18,190 bases of DNA from Chloroflexota bacterium (lineage in GTDB: Bacteria; Chloroflexota; Anaerolineae; B4-G1), in contig JAUVSX010000008.1 in NCBI GenBank assembly GCA_030596915.1, positions 1-18,190 on the forward strand. The letters are read 5' to 3'. The translations under genes were made by a program, and so were the position numbers. Shown piece by piece: positions 1 through 6,851 of the stretch. Below the pieces are notes generated by a model, which did not search any database, was not told the DNA's origin, and worked only from the letters and a program-made list of their open reading frames with translations. Position 1 is the stretch's first letter. Each line of letters opens with the position of its first letter.

Positions 1-1647
1 GCGGATAGCTTCTGGCTCGAAGGTCTGGACGACGTTCCCCTCGTGGTCCGTGATACGCCGCGCCACGTGCGGGCGGTAGACTGTTCCACCGTTAGCGATC
101 ACGTTGAAAGCGTTAAGCATCTGAAGCGGGCTAACCGTCAGGAACCCCTGACCAATGGACAGGTTGTATGTATCCCCAGTGGTCCACGTCTCACCGAACG
201 TGAGGCGCTTCCAGTCCGCGGTGGGAACGTGGCCGCGAACGTCAAACGGAAGCTCTATGCCCGTAGGCTCCCCGAAACCAAACTGCTGGGCGTACGTGGC
301 GATACCGGCCACGCCAAGGCCCTCGTAGTCGTTCTCATCGAAACCCCCACCCGTCTTGTAGAAGAAAATGTCACAGGAGTGCGCAATCCCGCCCACAACG
401 TCAAGCCACCCGTGCCCGCCGCGGTTCCAGCAGTAGAATGGTTGGGCTCGCCACGCGACTTCAGGTGCCCACTTGTTTGGCACGAGCATGCTTCCTTCAC
501 ACAGGAATTGTGTGTCGGGTAGGAGGGTCTCTTCCTGCAGGGCCCCCGCAGCCACCACAATCTTGAACACGGACCCCGGGGGCAACTCATCCGAGATGGC
601 GTGGTTCAGCAACGGTCGGTGGGGATCCTCAGACAGCCGTTGCCAGTCATGGGCAGAGATGCCCTCCGCAAACAGGTTGTTATCGTACGTCGGGAGGCTT
701 ACCAGCGCGAGGACCTCGCCTGTCTGGGGATCCATTACAATGACCACCCCTCTGGGCGAGTCCACGACCGGGCGTGCCATGCCTTCTCGCAAGGTCTTTT
801 CGGCGAACTCCTGCAGGTCAAGATCCAGGGTCAGAACCACGTTCTCCCCAGGAACGGCCACCGCGCGCTCATCAACGACGCGCACCTCCCGTCCAAGCAC
901 GTCCTCCTCAATAAGACGGCTGCCCTTCTTCCCTCTCAGCACGTCTTCGTACGACGCCTCCACGCCGGCCACGCCGATGCGATCGGTCGCCGGATCATAG
1001 CCCTGCTCAATGTACTCCTCGCTGCCCTCCTCTGGAATCGGTAGTTGATACCCCAAGACCTGGGAAAGAAGCGGACCGTATGGGTACTCCCGCAGCCGGT
1101 CTACCTGAACTGAGACGCCGGGCATCAGGAGCGCCTCCTGGGCCACCAGAAGGGCAGTATCTCTGTCGACACGTGCCTTGATCACAGCCGGGTGATAGGG
1201 AACCGACGCGTGCTCATCCACGATGTCGCGGACGCCAGGGGGTGCTTCCTCGTCATCTCGCGTCAACCCCGCCGTCGTATAGGGCATATTGAGCAACAGT
1301 GCCAGGCGGACCAGGACCGAATCGACCTCGTCCGGATCGTCGGGCAGATGGGCCGGGATCACCACGACGTTGAAGCTGGGAGTGTTGCGCACGAGGGGGG
1401 TGCCATTCCGGTCGTAGATGACGCCACGTGGGGCAGGGATCGCCACCCTCCGGAGCCTCTGTTCCTCGGCACGCTCGCGGTACTGATCGCCCCGAACGAA
1501 CTGCAGGTTCCACAAGCGAAGCGTGAAGCCTGCAAGCAGTCCAACAATGGTCAGGCCCAGAATGACAGCCCGAGGCGCCCCCAGGACCATCGCCGCGCTG
1601 GCCTGCCATCCGTGCAACGGAGTCCGCTTGCGATCGTACGACCTCAT
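1..1647 (-). CDS. mrdA: Penicillin-binding protein 2 (class B transpeptidase), C-terminus beyond window
   Basis: Class B PBP that cross-links peptidoglycan peptides during lateral-wall elongation, acting outside the membrane with MreBCD and RodA. The frame is open for 549 codons from the ATG at 1647 to base 1, and the left edge cuts off the end. One membrane helix lies near residues 27-47. The dimerisation-domain motif PRGVIYDRNG follows at about 74-83. The acyl-serine motif is PPGSVFK with nucleophile Ser359, and the second motif is S424-C-D426. The third motif (KTG followed by T/S) is expected beyond the window. A KTG at 431-433 sits right after SCD and is not that motif. The ATG overlaps the mreD stop as ATGA, with GAGGGG about 8 bases upstream, so translation is probably coupled. 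The position at the end of mreBCD fits MrdA better than the division paralogue FtsI. The identity is well supported; only the missing tail is unseen. Confidence 0.95.
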   Translation of the reverse strand, partial: MRSYDRKRTPLHGWQASAAMVLGAPRAVILGLTIVGLLAGFTLRLWNLQFVRGDQYRERAEEQRLRRVAIPAPRGVIYDRNGTPLVRNTPSFNVVVIPAHLPDDPDEVDSVLVRLALLLNMPYTTAGLTRDDEEAPPGVRDIVDEHASVPYHPAVIKARVDRDTALLVAQEALLMPGVSVQVDRLREYPYGPLLSQVLGYQLPIPEEGSEEYIEQGYDPATDRIGVAGVEASYEDVLRGKKGSRLIEEDVLGREVRVVDERAVAVPGENVVLTLDLDLQEFAEKTLREGMARPVVDSPRGVVIVMDPQTGEVLALVSLPTYDNNLFAEGISAHDWQRLSEDPHRPLLNHAISDELPPGSVFKIVVAAGALQEETLLPDTQFLCEGSMLVPNKWAPEVAWRAQPFYCWNRGGHGWLDVVGGIAHSCDIFFYKTGGGFDENDYEGLGVAGIATYAQQFGFGEPTGIELPFDVRGHVPTADWKRLTFGETWTTGDTYNLSIGQGFLTVSPLQMLNAFNVIANGGTVYRPHVARRITDHEGNVVQTFEPEAIR

Positions 1648-2144
1648 CGTCTGGGCCCCTCGCCTTCCAGACGGCGCGACAGCCAGCCCGTTCCTCGAAC
1701 TGCGAAGGGCGCTATGACCACGGTGAGGGTAACCGATGGGGCTGCCACCCGGAGAAACGCGTATCCCCAGTCGACCACGTGACCGGTCCACGTCAGCACG
1801 GTCAACAGGACGATATGGTAGACCAGGCCACCTACGAGTGCCAGGAGCAGCACGCGCACCAGCGGGGCACCGAGGCCCTCGCCCCAATTCTGTCCGCCCA
1901 CGAACGCGACAGCCAGCAGGGCCAGCACGTGCGCACCCAATGGACCTCCAGAGAGAAGGTCAATTATCAGCCCGCCGATGAAGGCCCACACCAGGCCCTC
2001 GTTGATGCCTCGAGCTATCGTCCACGCAAGAACAACGACGAGCATCAAGTCGGGACGCGCTCCCCACAGGCTCACCTGCGAGAGCCAGGCGTTCTGAAGC
2101 AGAGCCACGAATACCAACAGCGGCACTGCCAGATAGAGGCTCAT
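1644..2144 (-). CDS. mreD: Rod shape-determining protein MreD
   Basis: Small polytopic membrane protein of the elongasome, 166 residues, which is the usual MreD size. The sequence is almost entirely hydrophobic, with about five predicted membrane spans. It opens with a leucine/valine-rich helix and then carries the family-typical stretch WGARPDLMLVVVLAWTIARG near residues 28-47, followed by a glycine-rich LLSGGPLGAH loop. The ATG at 2144 is the first possible start, because an in-frame TGA lies two codons upstream. Its Shine-Dalgarno is weak (GAAAG at best). It begins 52 bases after the mreC stop and overlaps the mrdA start by 4 bases (ATGA). MreD sequences diverge strongly, so the call rests on hydropathy, size and the mreB-mreC-X-mrdA gene order as much as on motifs. 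Confidence 0.9.
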   Translation of the reverse strand: MSLYLAVPLLVFVALLQNAWLSQVSLWGARPDLMLVVVLAWTIARGINEGLVWAFIGGLIIDLLSGGPLGAHVLALLAVAFVGGQNWGEGLGAPLVRVLLLALVGGLVYHIVLLTVLTWTGHVVDWGYAFLRVAAPSVTLTVVIAPFAVRGTGWLSRRLEGEGPRR

Positions 2145-2196
2145 CTTTCAGAGATCCCGTTGCTTGCGGGCCAAGCGCTGCGCCAATCCACAGACA

Positions 2197-3129
2197 TTAT
2201 CCCGGCTGCTCCGCAGAAGGCTCGTCTGGGCCTCCCCCATCTTCGGCCTCTTCCAACGATATCTGCTCGAACCCTGCGAGCACCAGCACGACCTCCAGGC
2301 GCGAGAAGTCCACGGCGGGCCGCACGATGATTGGCTCGAACATCTCGTAGTCCGCCCGGTCCACGCGGGCCACCTGGCCGATAACCAACCCCTTAGGCAT
2401 GACGCCGCCCAATCCGGATGTCAACACAATGTCACCCACGGCAGCACCAGCCTCCCTGCCGTGCACCACGTAGTCCATGCGAAGAGTGCCATCAGGCTGG
2501 CCCACGACAAGGCCGGTCGCCCTGCTTGTCTGAAGCAAGGCCGCGGTGGCGCTGTTGGCGTCGACTATTAGCTGCACCTTGGCTGTACGAGGTCCAGTCT
2601 CGCTGATCCGACCGACGAGCGCAGCCCCGCTGCTCACAACGGGCATACCGACTCTTACGCCCTGCTGAGACCCAACGCCGATCGTGATGTAGCGTAAATA
2701 GGGGTTCGGGTCCGCGCCCACGACGTCGCCGCACGGGAACGTGTCACACGCTTGGCGGCTCACGACATCGGCGCCTAAGGGAGCAACGAACTGGTAGTCG
2801 CCCACGAAGCGCAGCAAGTCGCGGAGCTGCTGCACCTCCGCTTCATACTCCCTCAGACGCACGTTCTCGACGGTCAGCGCATCTACCTCTGCCTGCAACT
2901 CATCGGCGCGAACGCGCAACTCACGCACATCCCGCACCATTTGGAAGAGATTGCCCGTAGACTCCACGCCTCCCGAGGCAACGCGCAGCAGAGGATCAAG
3001 CACATAGTGGAAGGCACCCGTCACAGGACCGAGGGTGCCGGCTTCGCTGAACACGAGGAGCAAGAGCGCGAGGACGATCAGAGCAAGGGGAAGCCAGGGA
3101 CGTACGGGAGTCTCCCTCATTCCCGCCAT
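2197..3129 (-). CDS. mreC: Rod shape-determining protein MreC
   Basis: Bitopic elongasome scaffold that links cytoplasmic MreB to the extracellular transpeptidase PBP2; 310 residues, normal for the family. One N-terminal membrane helix spans about residues 14-33. A heptad-like coiled coil follows at about 66-107 (RADELQAEVDALTVENVRLR and onward). The rest is the double beta-barrel domain, with family blocks YITIGVGSQQGVRVGMPVV and TSGLGGVMPKGLVIGQV. An unusual short cysteine-bearing segment (Cys128, Cys133) sits just before the conserved DPNPYLRYITI block. The tail after about residue 290 is acidic and proline-rich. The ATG at 3129 was chosen over the ATG three codons later because an AGGAGGA at 3154-3160 is brought next to it by a hairpin. 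mreB ends 49 bases upstream. Confidence 0.95.
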   Translation of the reverse strand: MAGMRETPVRPWLPLALIVLALLLLVFSEAGTLGPVTGAFHYVLDPLLRVASGGVESTGNLFQMVRDVRELRVRADELQAEVDALTVENVRLREYEAEVQQLRDLLRFVGDYQFVAPLGADVVSRQACDTFPCGDVVGADPNPYLRYITIGVGSQQGVRVGMPVVSSGAALVGRISETGPRTAKVQLIVDANSATAALLQTSRATGLVVGQPDGTLRMDYVVHGREAGAAVGDIVLTSGLGGVMPKGLVIGQVARVDRADYEMFEPIIVRPAVDFSRLEVVLVLAGFEQISLEEAEDGGGPDEPSAEQPG

Positions 3130-3160
3130 CGAACCGGCACAGGAAGGCCGGTTTCCTCCT
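3130..3160 (-). promoter_or_regulatory. Structured ribosome-binding site of mreC
   Basis: On the minus strand AGGAGGA (3160-3154) is followed directly by a perfect 7-bp inverted repeat, AACCGGC (3153-3147) and GCCGGTT (3138-3132), with an 8-base loop, then CG and the mreC ATG. In a straight line the Shine-Dalgarno is about 24 bases from the ATG, which is too far. With the hairpin folded, only two unpaired bases separate the stem from the ATG. Hairpins that shorten the SD-start distance are known in phage and bacterial mRNAs. That this one works so here is inferred. Confidence 0.55.
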
Positions 3161-3178
3161 GGATGTATGTGAAGCTAC

Positions 3179-4249
3179 TCAGAAGCCAACTGACCTGGGC
3201 CGACGCTCGTCAGTGCTGACCAGCACATCCCTAAGATCGTCCAGTTCTTCCAGCACCTTGCCGGCGCCACGGGCCACGCACGTCATCGCATCCTGGGCAA
3301 CCCAAGCCTGGGTGTTGGTCTCCTCGCCGATGCGCTCGGCCATTCCCCGTAGCAGCGAACCACCGCCGGCGAGACAGATACCGGTCTCCATCAGGTCGGC
3401 GACCAGCTCCGGCGGGGTATCATCCAGCGTCTCCTTCACCGTGTCGACGATGATGCTGACCGATCCGCCGAGGGCTTCCCTGATCTCGATACTGCTAACC
3501 TCGACCGAATCGGGAAACCCGGTAATCAGGTTGCGCCCGCGCACGAGCATAGTCATTTCCTCAGGCAGGGGATACGCGGATCCGATGCCGATCTTGACTC
3601 TCTCGGCCATGCGCTCGCCGATGTAGAGGTTGTACTTCTGGCGGGCGTACTGCATGATGTCCTCGTCCATGGTGTCACCAGCAAGCCGCAGCGAGCGACT
3701 CACGACGATGCCCCCGAGGCAGAACACGCCTACCTCGGTCGTGCCTCCGCCTATGTCGACCACCATGCTGCCGCGGGCTTCGGTTACGGGCATCCCCGCC
3801 CCAATCGCAGCGGCGATGGGCTCCTCGATCAGGAATGCCTCCCGCGCCCCTGCCGAGATGGCGGCATCGTAGACGGCTCGTTTCTCGACCTCCGTGACGC
3901 CACTGGGTATGCCCACCACGACCCGCGGTCGAGGGAAGGGCAACAGCATCGAGCTGTGCGCCTTCTTGATGAAGTAGTCGAGCATCGCCTCCGTCACATC
4001 GAATTCGGAAATGACGCCATCGCGCAATGGACGAATCGCCACAATATTGGCCGGGGTGCGGCCGACCATCTCCTTCGCCTCGGCGCCGATCGCGAGAACT
4101 CGCCGAGTCTTGCGCTCGATCGCCACCCACGAGGGCTCGTCGATCACGATGCCCTTGCCCTTCACGTAGACAAGCGTGTTGGCCGTGCCTAGATCGATGC
4201 CGATGTCGAGAGAAAGCAGCCCAAGCAGGGCGTCAATAGGATTAAGCAC
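3179..4249 (-). CDS. mreB: Rod shape-determining protein MreB (actin-like)
   Basis: Bacterial actin homologue that polymerises on the inner face of the membrane and orients lateral-wall synthesis. Length is 356 residues, slightly long because of a C-terminal tail rich in Asp and Arg (about 336-356). Nucleotide-binding motifs are clear: phosphate-1 DIGIDLGTANTLVYVKGKG at about 16-34, phosphate-2 VVDIGGGTTEVGVFCLGG near 163-180, and the adenosine loop CLAGGGSLLRGM near 293-304. The start is GTG at 4249, with AGGAG six bases upstream in the leader. It is the first gene of the mreBCD-mrdA operon and has its own extended -10 promoter about 70 bases upstream. Whether this genome has further mreB paralogues cannot be seen here. 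Confidence 0.97.
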   Translation of the reverse strand: MLNPIDALLGLLSLDIGIDLGTANTLVYVKGKGIVIDEPSWVAIERKTRRVLAIGAEAKEMVGRTPANIVAIRPLRDGVISEFDVTEAMLDYFIKKAHSSMLLPFPRPRVVVGIPSGVTEVEKRAVYDAAISAGAREAFLIEEPIAAAIGAGMPVTEARGSMVVDIGGGTTEVGVFCLGGIVVSRSLRLAGDTMDEDIMQYARQKYNLYIGERMAERVKIGIGSAYPLPEEMTMLVRGRNLITGFPDSVEVSSIEIREALGGSVSIIVDTVKETLDDTPPELVADLMETGICLAGGGSLLRGMAERIGEETNTQAWVAQDAMTCVARGAGKVLEELDDLRDVLVSTDERRPRSVGF

Positions 4250-4318
4250 TCGCCTCTCCTAAGCGCGGACCATTGCCCCGGCCGATTCTCCATCGCGCAG
4301 CCGGCGCTACTCGCCAGA

Positions 4319-4347
4319 ATTATACCACAGAACATGCCATCAGGGAA
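4319..4347 (-). promoter_or_regulatory. Promoter of the mreBCD-mrdA operon
   Basis: Reading the minus strand, TGGTATAAT places a perfect -10 TATAAT at 4324-4319 with an upstream TG (extended -10). The -35 region at about 4347-4342 is poor (TTCCCT). The predicted start is near 4312, giving a leader of about 63 bases that carries the mreB Shine-Dalgarno. It lies back to back with the scpA promoter. Confidence 0.65.
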
Positions 4348-4349
4348 CT

Positions 4350-4378
4350 ATTCATAATCGTGTCTTTCGTGCTATAAT
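4350..4378 (+). promoter_or_regulatory. Promoter of scpA, giving a near-leaderless mRNA
   Basis: TGCTATAAT at 4370-4378 is a perfect extended -10. No good -35 is seen 17 bases upstream (ATTCAT). Transcription should start about 7 bases downstream, near 4385, while the scpA ATG is at 4387. There is no Shine-Dalgarno between them, and an in-frame TAA inside the -10 element excludes an earlier start. The mRNA is therefore predicted to be leaderless or to have a leader of only 1-3 bases. Confidence 0.65.
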
Positions 4379-4386
4379 CCACTGCG

Positions 4387-5151
4387 ATGCTCAACAGATC
4401 ATCCTACCAGGTCGAGCTCCCAGTGTTCGAGGGTCCCCTTGACCTCCTCTTGCGCCTCATTGAGCGGGAGGAGCTGGATATAACTACTGTCGCCCTAGCT
4501 CAGGTCACGGGCCAGTACCTATCCTATCTGTCGGAGATCGAGGAGAAACGTGGGAGCGATCTGGCTGCTTTCCTCATGGTAGCCACCAAGCTCCTGTTGA
4601 TCAAGTCGCGAGCGCTGCTGCCCCAGCCGCCGACTTTGTCAGTGAGCGATGAGGACGTCGGCGATGATCTCATGTACCAGCTTCAGATCTACAAGCAGTT
4701 CAAGGATATCGCCCAGCACTTGCGCTCGCGAGAGGAGACGGGTCTGCGCAGCTACGTTCGTATTGCGCGGCGACCCCTCACCGAGCCTCGCCTGGATCTC
4801 AGCGGCGTGACGCTGGACGATCTTGTGGTCGCAGCACGTCAGGCAATGGAGACACTGCCCGCCGATCCCGTAGGGCACGTCGTCACGCCGGTCGCCGTGA
4901 CCATCAAGCAGCAGATCGAGCGCATTCAGAGCTGCCTGGCAACGAGCCGGCGGGTCCGCTTCCGTGAGGTGCTTTCGAGCGCCGCCTCCCGTGTTGAGAT
5001 CATCGTCACTCTGCTGGCTCTGTTGGAATTGATCAAGCGCGACAAGGTCCGGGTCTGGCAGGAGCGGTTGTTCGGCGCGATTCTCATCGAGCCTCGGAAG
5101 AACGGCGGGCCAGATGCCGACGGCGTTCCAGCCACGCAAGCAACAGCATAG
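4387..5151 (+). CDS. scpA: Segregation and condensation protein A (ScpA, SMC kleisin)
   Basis: Kleisin subunit that bridges the SMC dimer heads and binds ScpB in the chromosome-organising condensin complex. Length is 254 residues, as usual. The hallmark N-terminus is present: ELPVFEGPLDLLLRLIEREE (about 10-29), then LDITTVALAQVTGQYLSYL. An alanine/leucine-rich helix ending LLIKSRALLPQP follows (about 69-80). The C-terminal winged-helix block reads VRFREVLSSAASRVEIIVTLLALLELIKRDKV (about 190-221). The ATG at 4387 is forced by a TAA two to four codons upstream. The last 68 bases overlap the convergent VanZ-like gene, so the tail after about residue 232 is probably dispensable. Its usual partner scpB does not follow; it must lie elsewhere. 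Confidence 0.95.
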   Translation: MLNRSSYQVELPVFEGPLDLLLRLIEREELDITTVALAQVTGQYLSYLSEIEEKRGSDLAAFLMVATKLLLIKSRALLPQPPTLSVSDEDVGDDLMYQLQIYKQFKDIAQHLRSREETGLRSYVRIARRPLTEPRLDLSGVTLDDLVVAARQAMETLPADPVGHVVTPVAVTIKQQIERIQSCLATSRRVRFREVLSSAASRVEIIVTLLALLELIKRDKVRVWQERLFGAILIEPRKNGGPDADGVPATQATA

Positions 5152-5482
5152 CCACTGTGGCGCCCACCACATCGGCTGCCAGGTCAGCCAGGCTGGCACT
5201 GCGCCCGGGCACAAATGCCTGATGGTACTCGTCGCTCGCGCCATACAGCACCGCGAGAACGACGCACAGGGCTCGAAGGCCGACCGACCGGGGGTGATGC
5301 TGGCCGAACGCGCGCAGCAGAAGCCAGGCGAGCACGCCATACGACACCGCATGGGCCGCCTTGTCGAAGAGCCTCTCCATCCACGGTCCGGGTGGATGCG
5401 GAAGATCGGGTTGTGCAGACAAGGCGAACAGCAGACCCATCCAGGCCAGAGGGGGGAGCCAGTACAGAAAAAACTTCCTCAT
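5084..5482 (-). CDS. VanZ-like family membrane protein
   Basis: 132-residue protein with about four membrane helices: residues 4-22, 45-62, 70-84 and 106-121. It carries the VanZ-family signature of a conserved DKAAHAVSYGVLAWLL helix (about 40-55) and the later YGASDEYHQAFVPGRSASLADLAAD block (about 80-104), where the DE-x-HQ and P-GR-S residues are the family's conserved core. The namesake VanZ raises teicoplanin resistance by an unknown mechanism; most relatives have no assigned role, and no resistance should be inferred. The ATG overlaps the stop of the upstream glycosyltransferase as ATGA, with GAGG four bases before the start. The 3' end overlaps scpA on the opposite strand by 68 bases. 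Confidence 0.88.
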   Translation of the reverse strand: MRKFFLYWLPPLAWMGLLFALSAQPDLPHPPGPWMERLFDKAAHAVSYGVLAWLLLRAFGQHHPRSVGLRALCVVLAVLYGASDEYHQAFVPGRSASLADLAADVVGATVAMLLLAWLERRRHLARRSSEAR

Positions 5483-6657
5483 TCCGCCGCCTCGGGAATC
5501 CCATAGGCCCGCTCCACGGCAAGCACCAACCGGTCCCAGGCGAACCGGTCCCGTACGTCTTGCGCAGCCCTCGACCCGAGTCTTTCGCCGAGCCCCGGCT
5601 CTCTCAGAAGCAGTGCCACACCACGGGCGAACTCCTCCGCATCACCAGGGCGCACAAGCCAGCCCGTCTCCCCGTGGCGGACGAACTCACGTGCCTGCCC
5701 GACCGCCTCCGCGACGACGGGCACGCCTGCCGAGAGAAGCTCGAGCAGCTTGACCGGGCACTTGGCGCGGTTCACCAGCGTGTCGTCCAGGGGGTAGATG
5801 GCCAGCGAGGCACGCGCAAAGTGGTCCTGCAGCGCCGAAGGATCCCAGGGGGCATGCTCAACCAATCCGCCGAGCCCGCGCTGTTGCGCCACGTCCATCA
5901 GCCAGGCCTCCTCGTTGGCAAGCCCTTCCCCAATCACGCTCAGCCTGGCATCAGGGACCAACTCTCGCACGCGCGCGAACACCTCCAGGACACGAGGAAC
6001 GGAGAATTCGACAAAGCGAGTGTACAACAGCACGACTGCGCCCGCGCCGGGAGGCGTTGGACGAGCCGTGGTCTGAGACATCGCCCGGAGACCGATGCCG
6101 TTCGGCACGTAGTGAACTCGCATTGCGGACACCCCCAGTGCCCAGGTCAGACTCTGCAGCGTGCGGCTGGCGACAATGACGGCGTCCGCGTGGGTGAGAC
6201 CCCAGTGCTCCTGCCACGCAAAGAGCTTTCGCTGCGCCCAAGTATAGCCACCTAGCTCGTTCCAGCCCCCCGCACCCTCCCAGTCGTCGCCGTCCACGAC
6301 GATCCGAGGGCGACGGGCGCGAGGAAGCAAGGTCAGCAATAGGTGGACCAACCCGCTATAAGCCTTGGGCTTGAACACGTGCACCACGTCGGGGCGCGCA
6401 GCCAGCGTCCGGCGGGCGAGTCTCAGAGAGACCGAAAGGTGGAAAAGGCCCGGGATGCGCCGTGGAAGGCGGGTGTTCTCGATGTGAACGCCATGGTCCA
6501 CCCAGCACAGACCGGCATCCTCCGGGTTCTGCCACGGCGGCACCAGCACGGAAACGCTGTGGCCGCGGGCAGCCAGCGCTCTTGCCATTTGCAGGGCGCG
6601 CACGCTCATAGTTCCGCGCGGTCTCAACCCAAACGGACCAACCATTGCGACTTTCAT
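5479..6657 (-). CDS. Glycosyltransferase family 4 (GT-B fold)
   Basis: Retaining GT4-type glycosyltransferase, about 392 residues, probably cytoplasmic and acting on a cell-envelope or exopolysaccharide glycan. The N-terminal Rossmann half begins MKVAMVGPFGLRPRGTMSVR and continues with the ALAARGHSVSVLVP block. The C-terminal donor-binding half has YVPNGI, RLSVIGEGL, and the family's KLLELLSAGVPVVAEAVGQAREFVRHGETGWLVRPGD segment, with the E-x7-E-type motif slightly altered. I chose the ATG at 6657 because it aligns with the usual GT4 N-terminus. It has no clear Shine-Dalgarno, and an in-frame TTG at 6729 preceded by GAGG is an alternative that adds 24 residues unlike the family. The stop overlaps the VanZ-like gene by 4 bases. 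No own promoter is obvious, so it is probably read from the cmk promoter. Donor and acceptor are unknown. Confidence 0.88.
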   Translation of the reverse strand: MKVAMVGPFGLRPRGTMSVRALQMARALAARGHSVSVLVPPWQNPEDAGLCWVDHGVHIENTRLPRRIPGLFHLSVSLRLARRTLAARPDVVHVFKPKAYSGLVHLLLTLLPRARRPRIVVDGDDWEGAGGWNELGGYTWAQRKLFAWQEHWGLTHADAVIVASRTLQSLTWALGVSAMRVHYVPNGIGLRAMSQTTARPTPPGAGAVVLLYTRFVEFSVPRVLEVFARVRELVPDARLSVIGEGLANEEAWLMDVAQQRGLGGLVEHAPWDPSALQDHFARASLAIYPLDDTLVNRAKCPVKLLELLSAGVPVVAEAVGQAREFVRHGETGWLVRPGDAEEFARGVALLLREPGLGERLGSRAAQDVRDRFAWDRLVLAVERAYGIPEAAE

Positions 6658-6851
6658 TCTACGGCACGTGTGCGTGAGCGGCGACGTCAAATCCCCCATT
6701 CGGCGCAGTCCCGCGCCCCCGCTGGCCAATCATCCTCGAGTCAAGCTCCCCAAACTTCGCGCTGCGCGGCATCAATTACGGCAAGCGGGCGGGTCCGCGG
6801 CAGGCATTCGAGAGTGATGAACACGGACGTCGACCACAGCAGGCTCATCGT

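Noticed and set aside
349..357. KTG of PBP2 at residues 431-433 as the third active-site motif
   Set aside because: It follows the SCD motif immediately. The true KTG motif of class B PBPs lies more than 100 residues later, beyond the window edge.
5215..6255. 346-codon plus-strand open frame
   Set aside because: It lies opposite the GT4 and VanZ-like genes, is rich in Arg, Pro and Gly, and shows no family motif. It is a typical shadow frame of high-GC coding DNA.
6736..6844. 35-codon minus-strand frame (ATG to TGA) just after the DUF512 stop
   Set aside because: It has no Shine-Dalgarno and no recognisable sequence, and its length is unremarkable by chance. I found no reason to call it.
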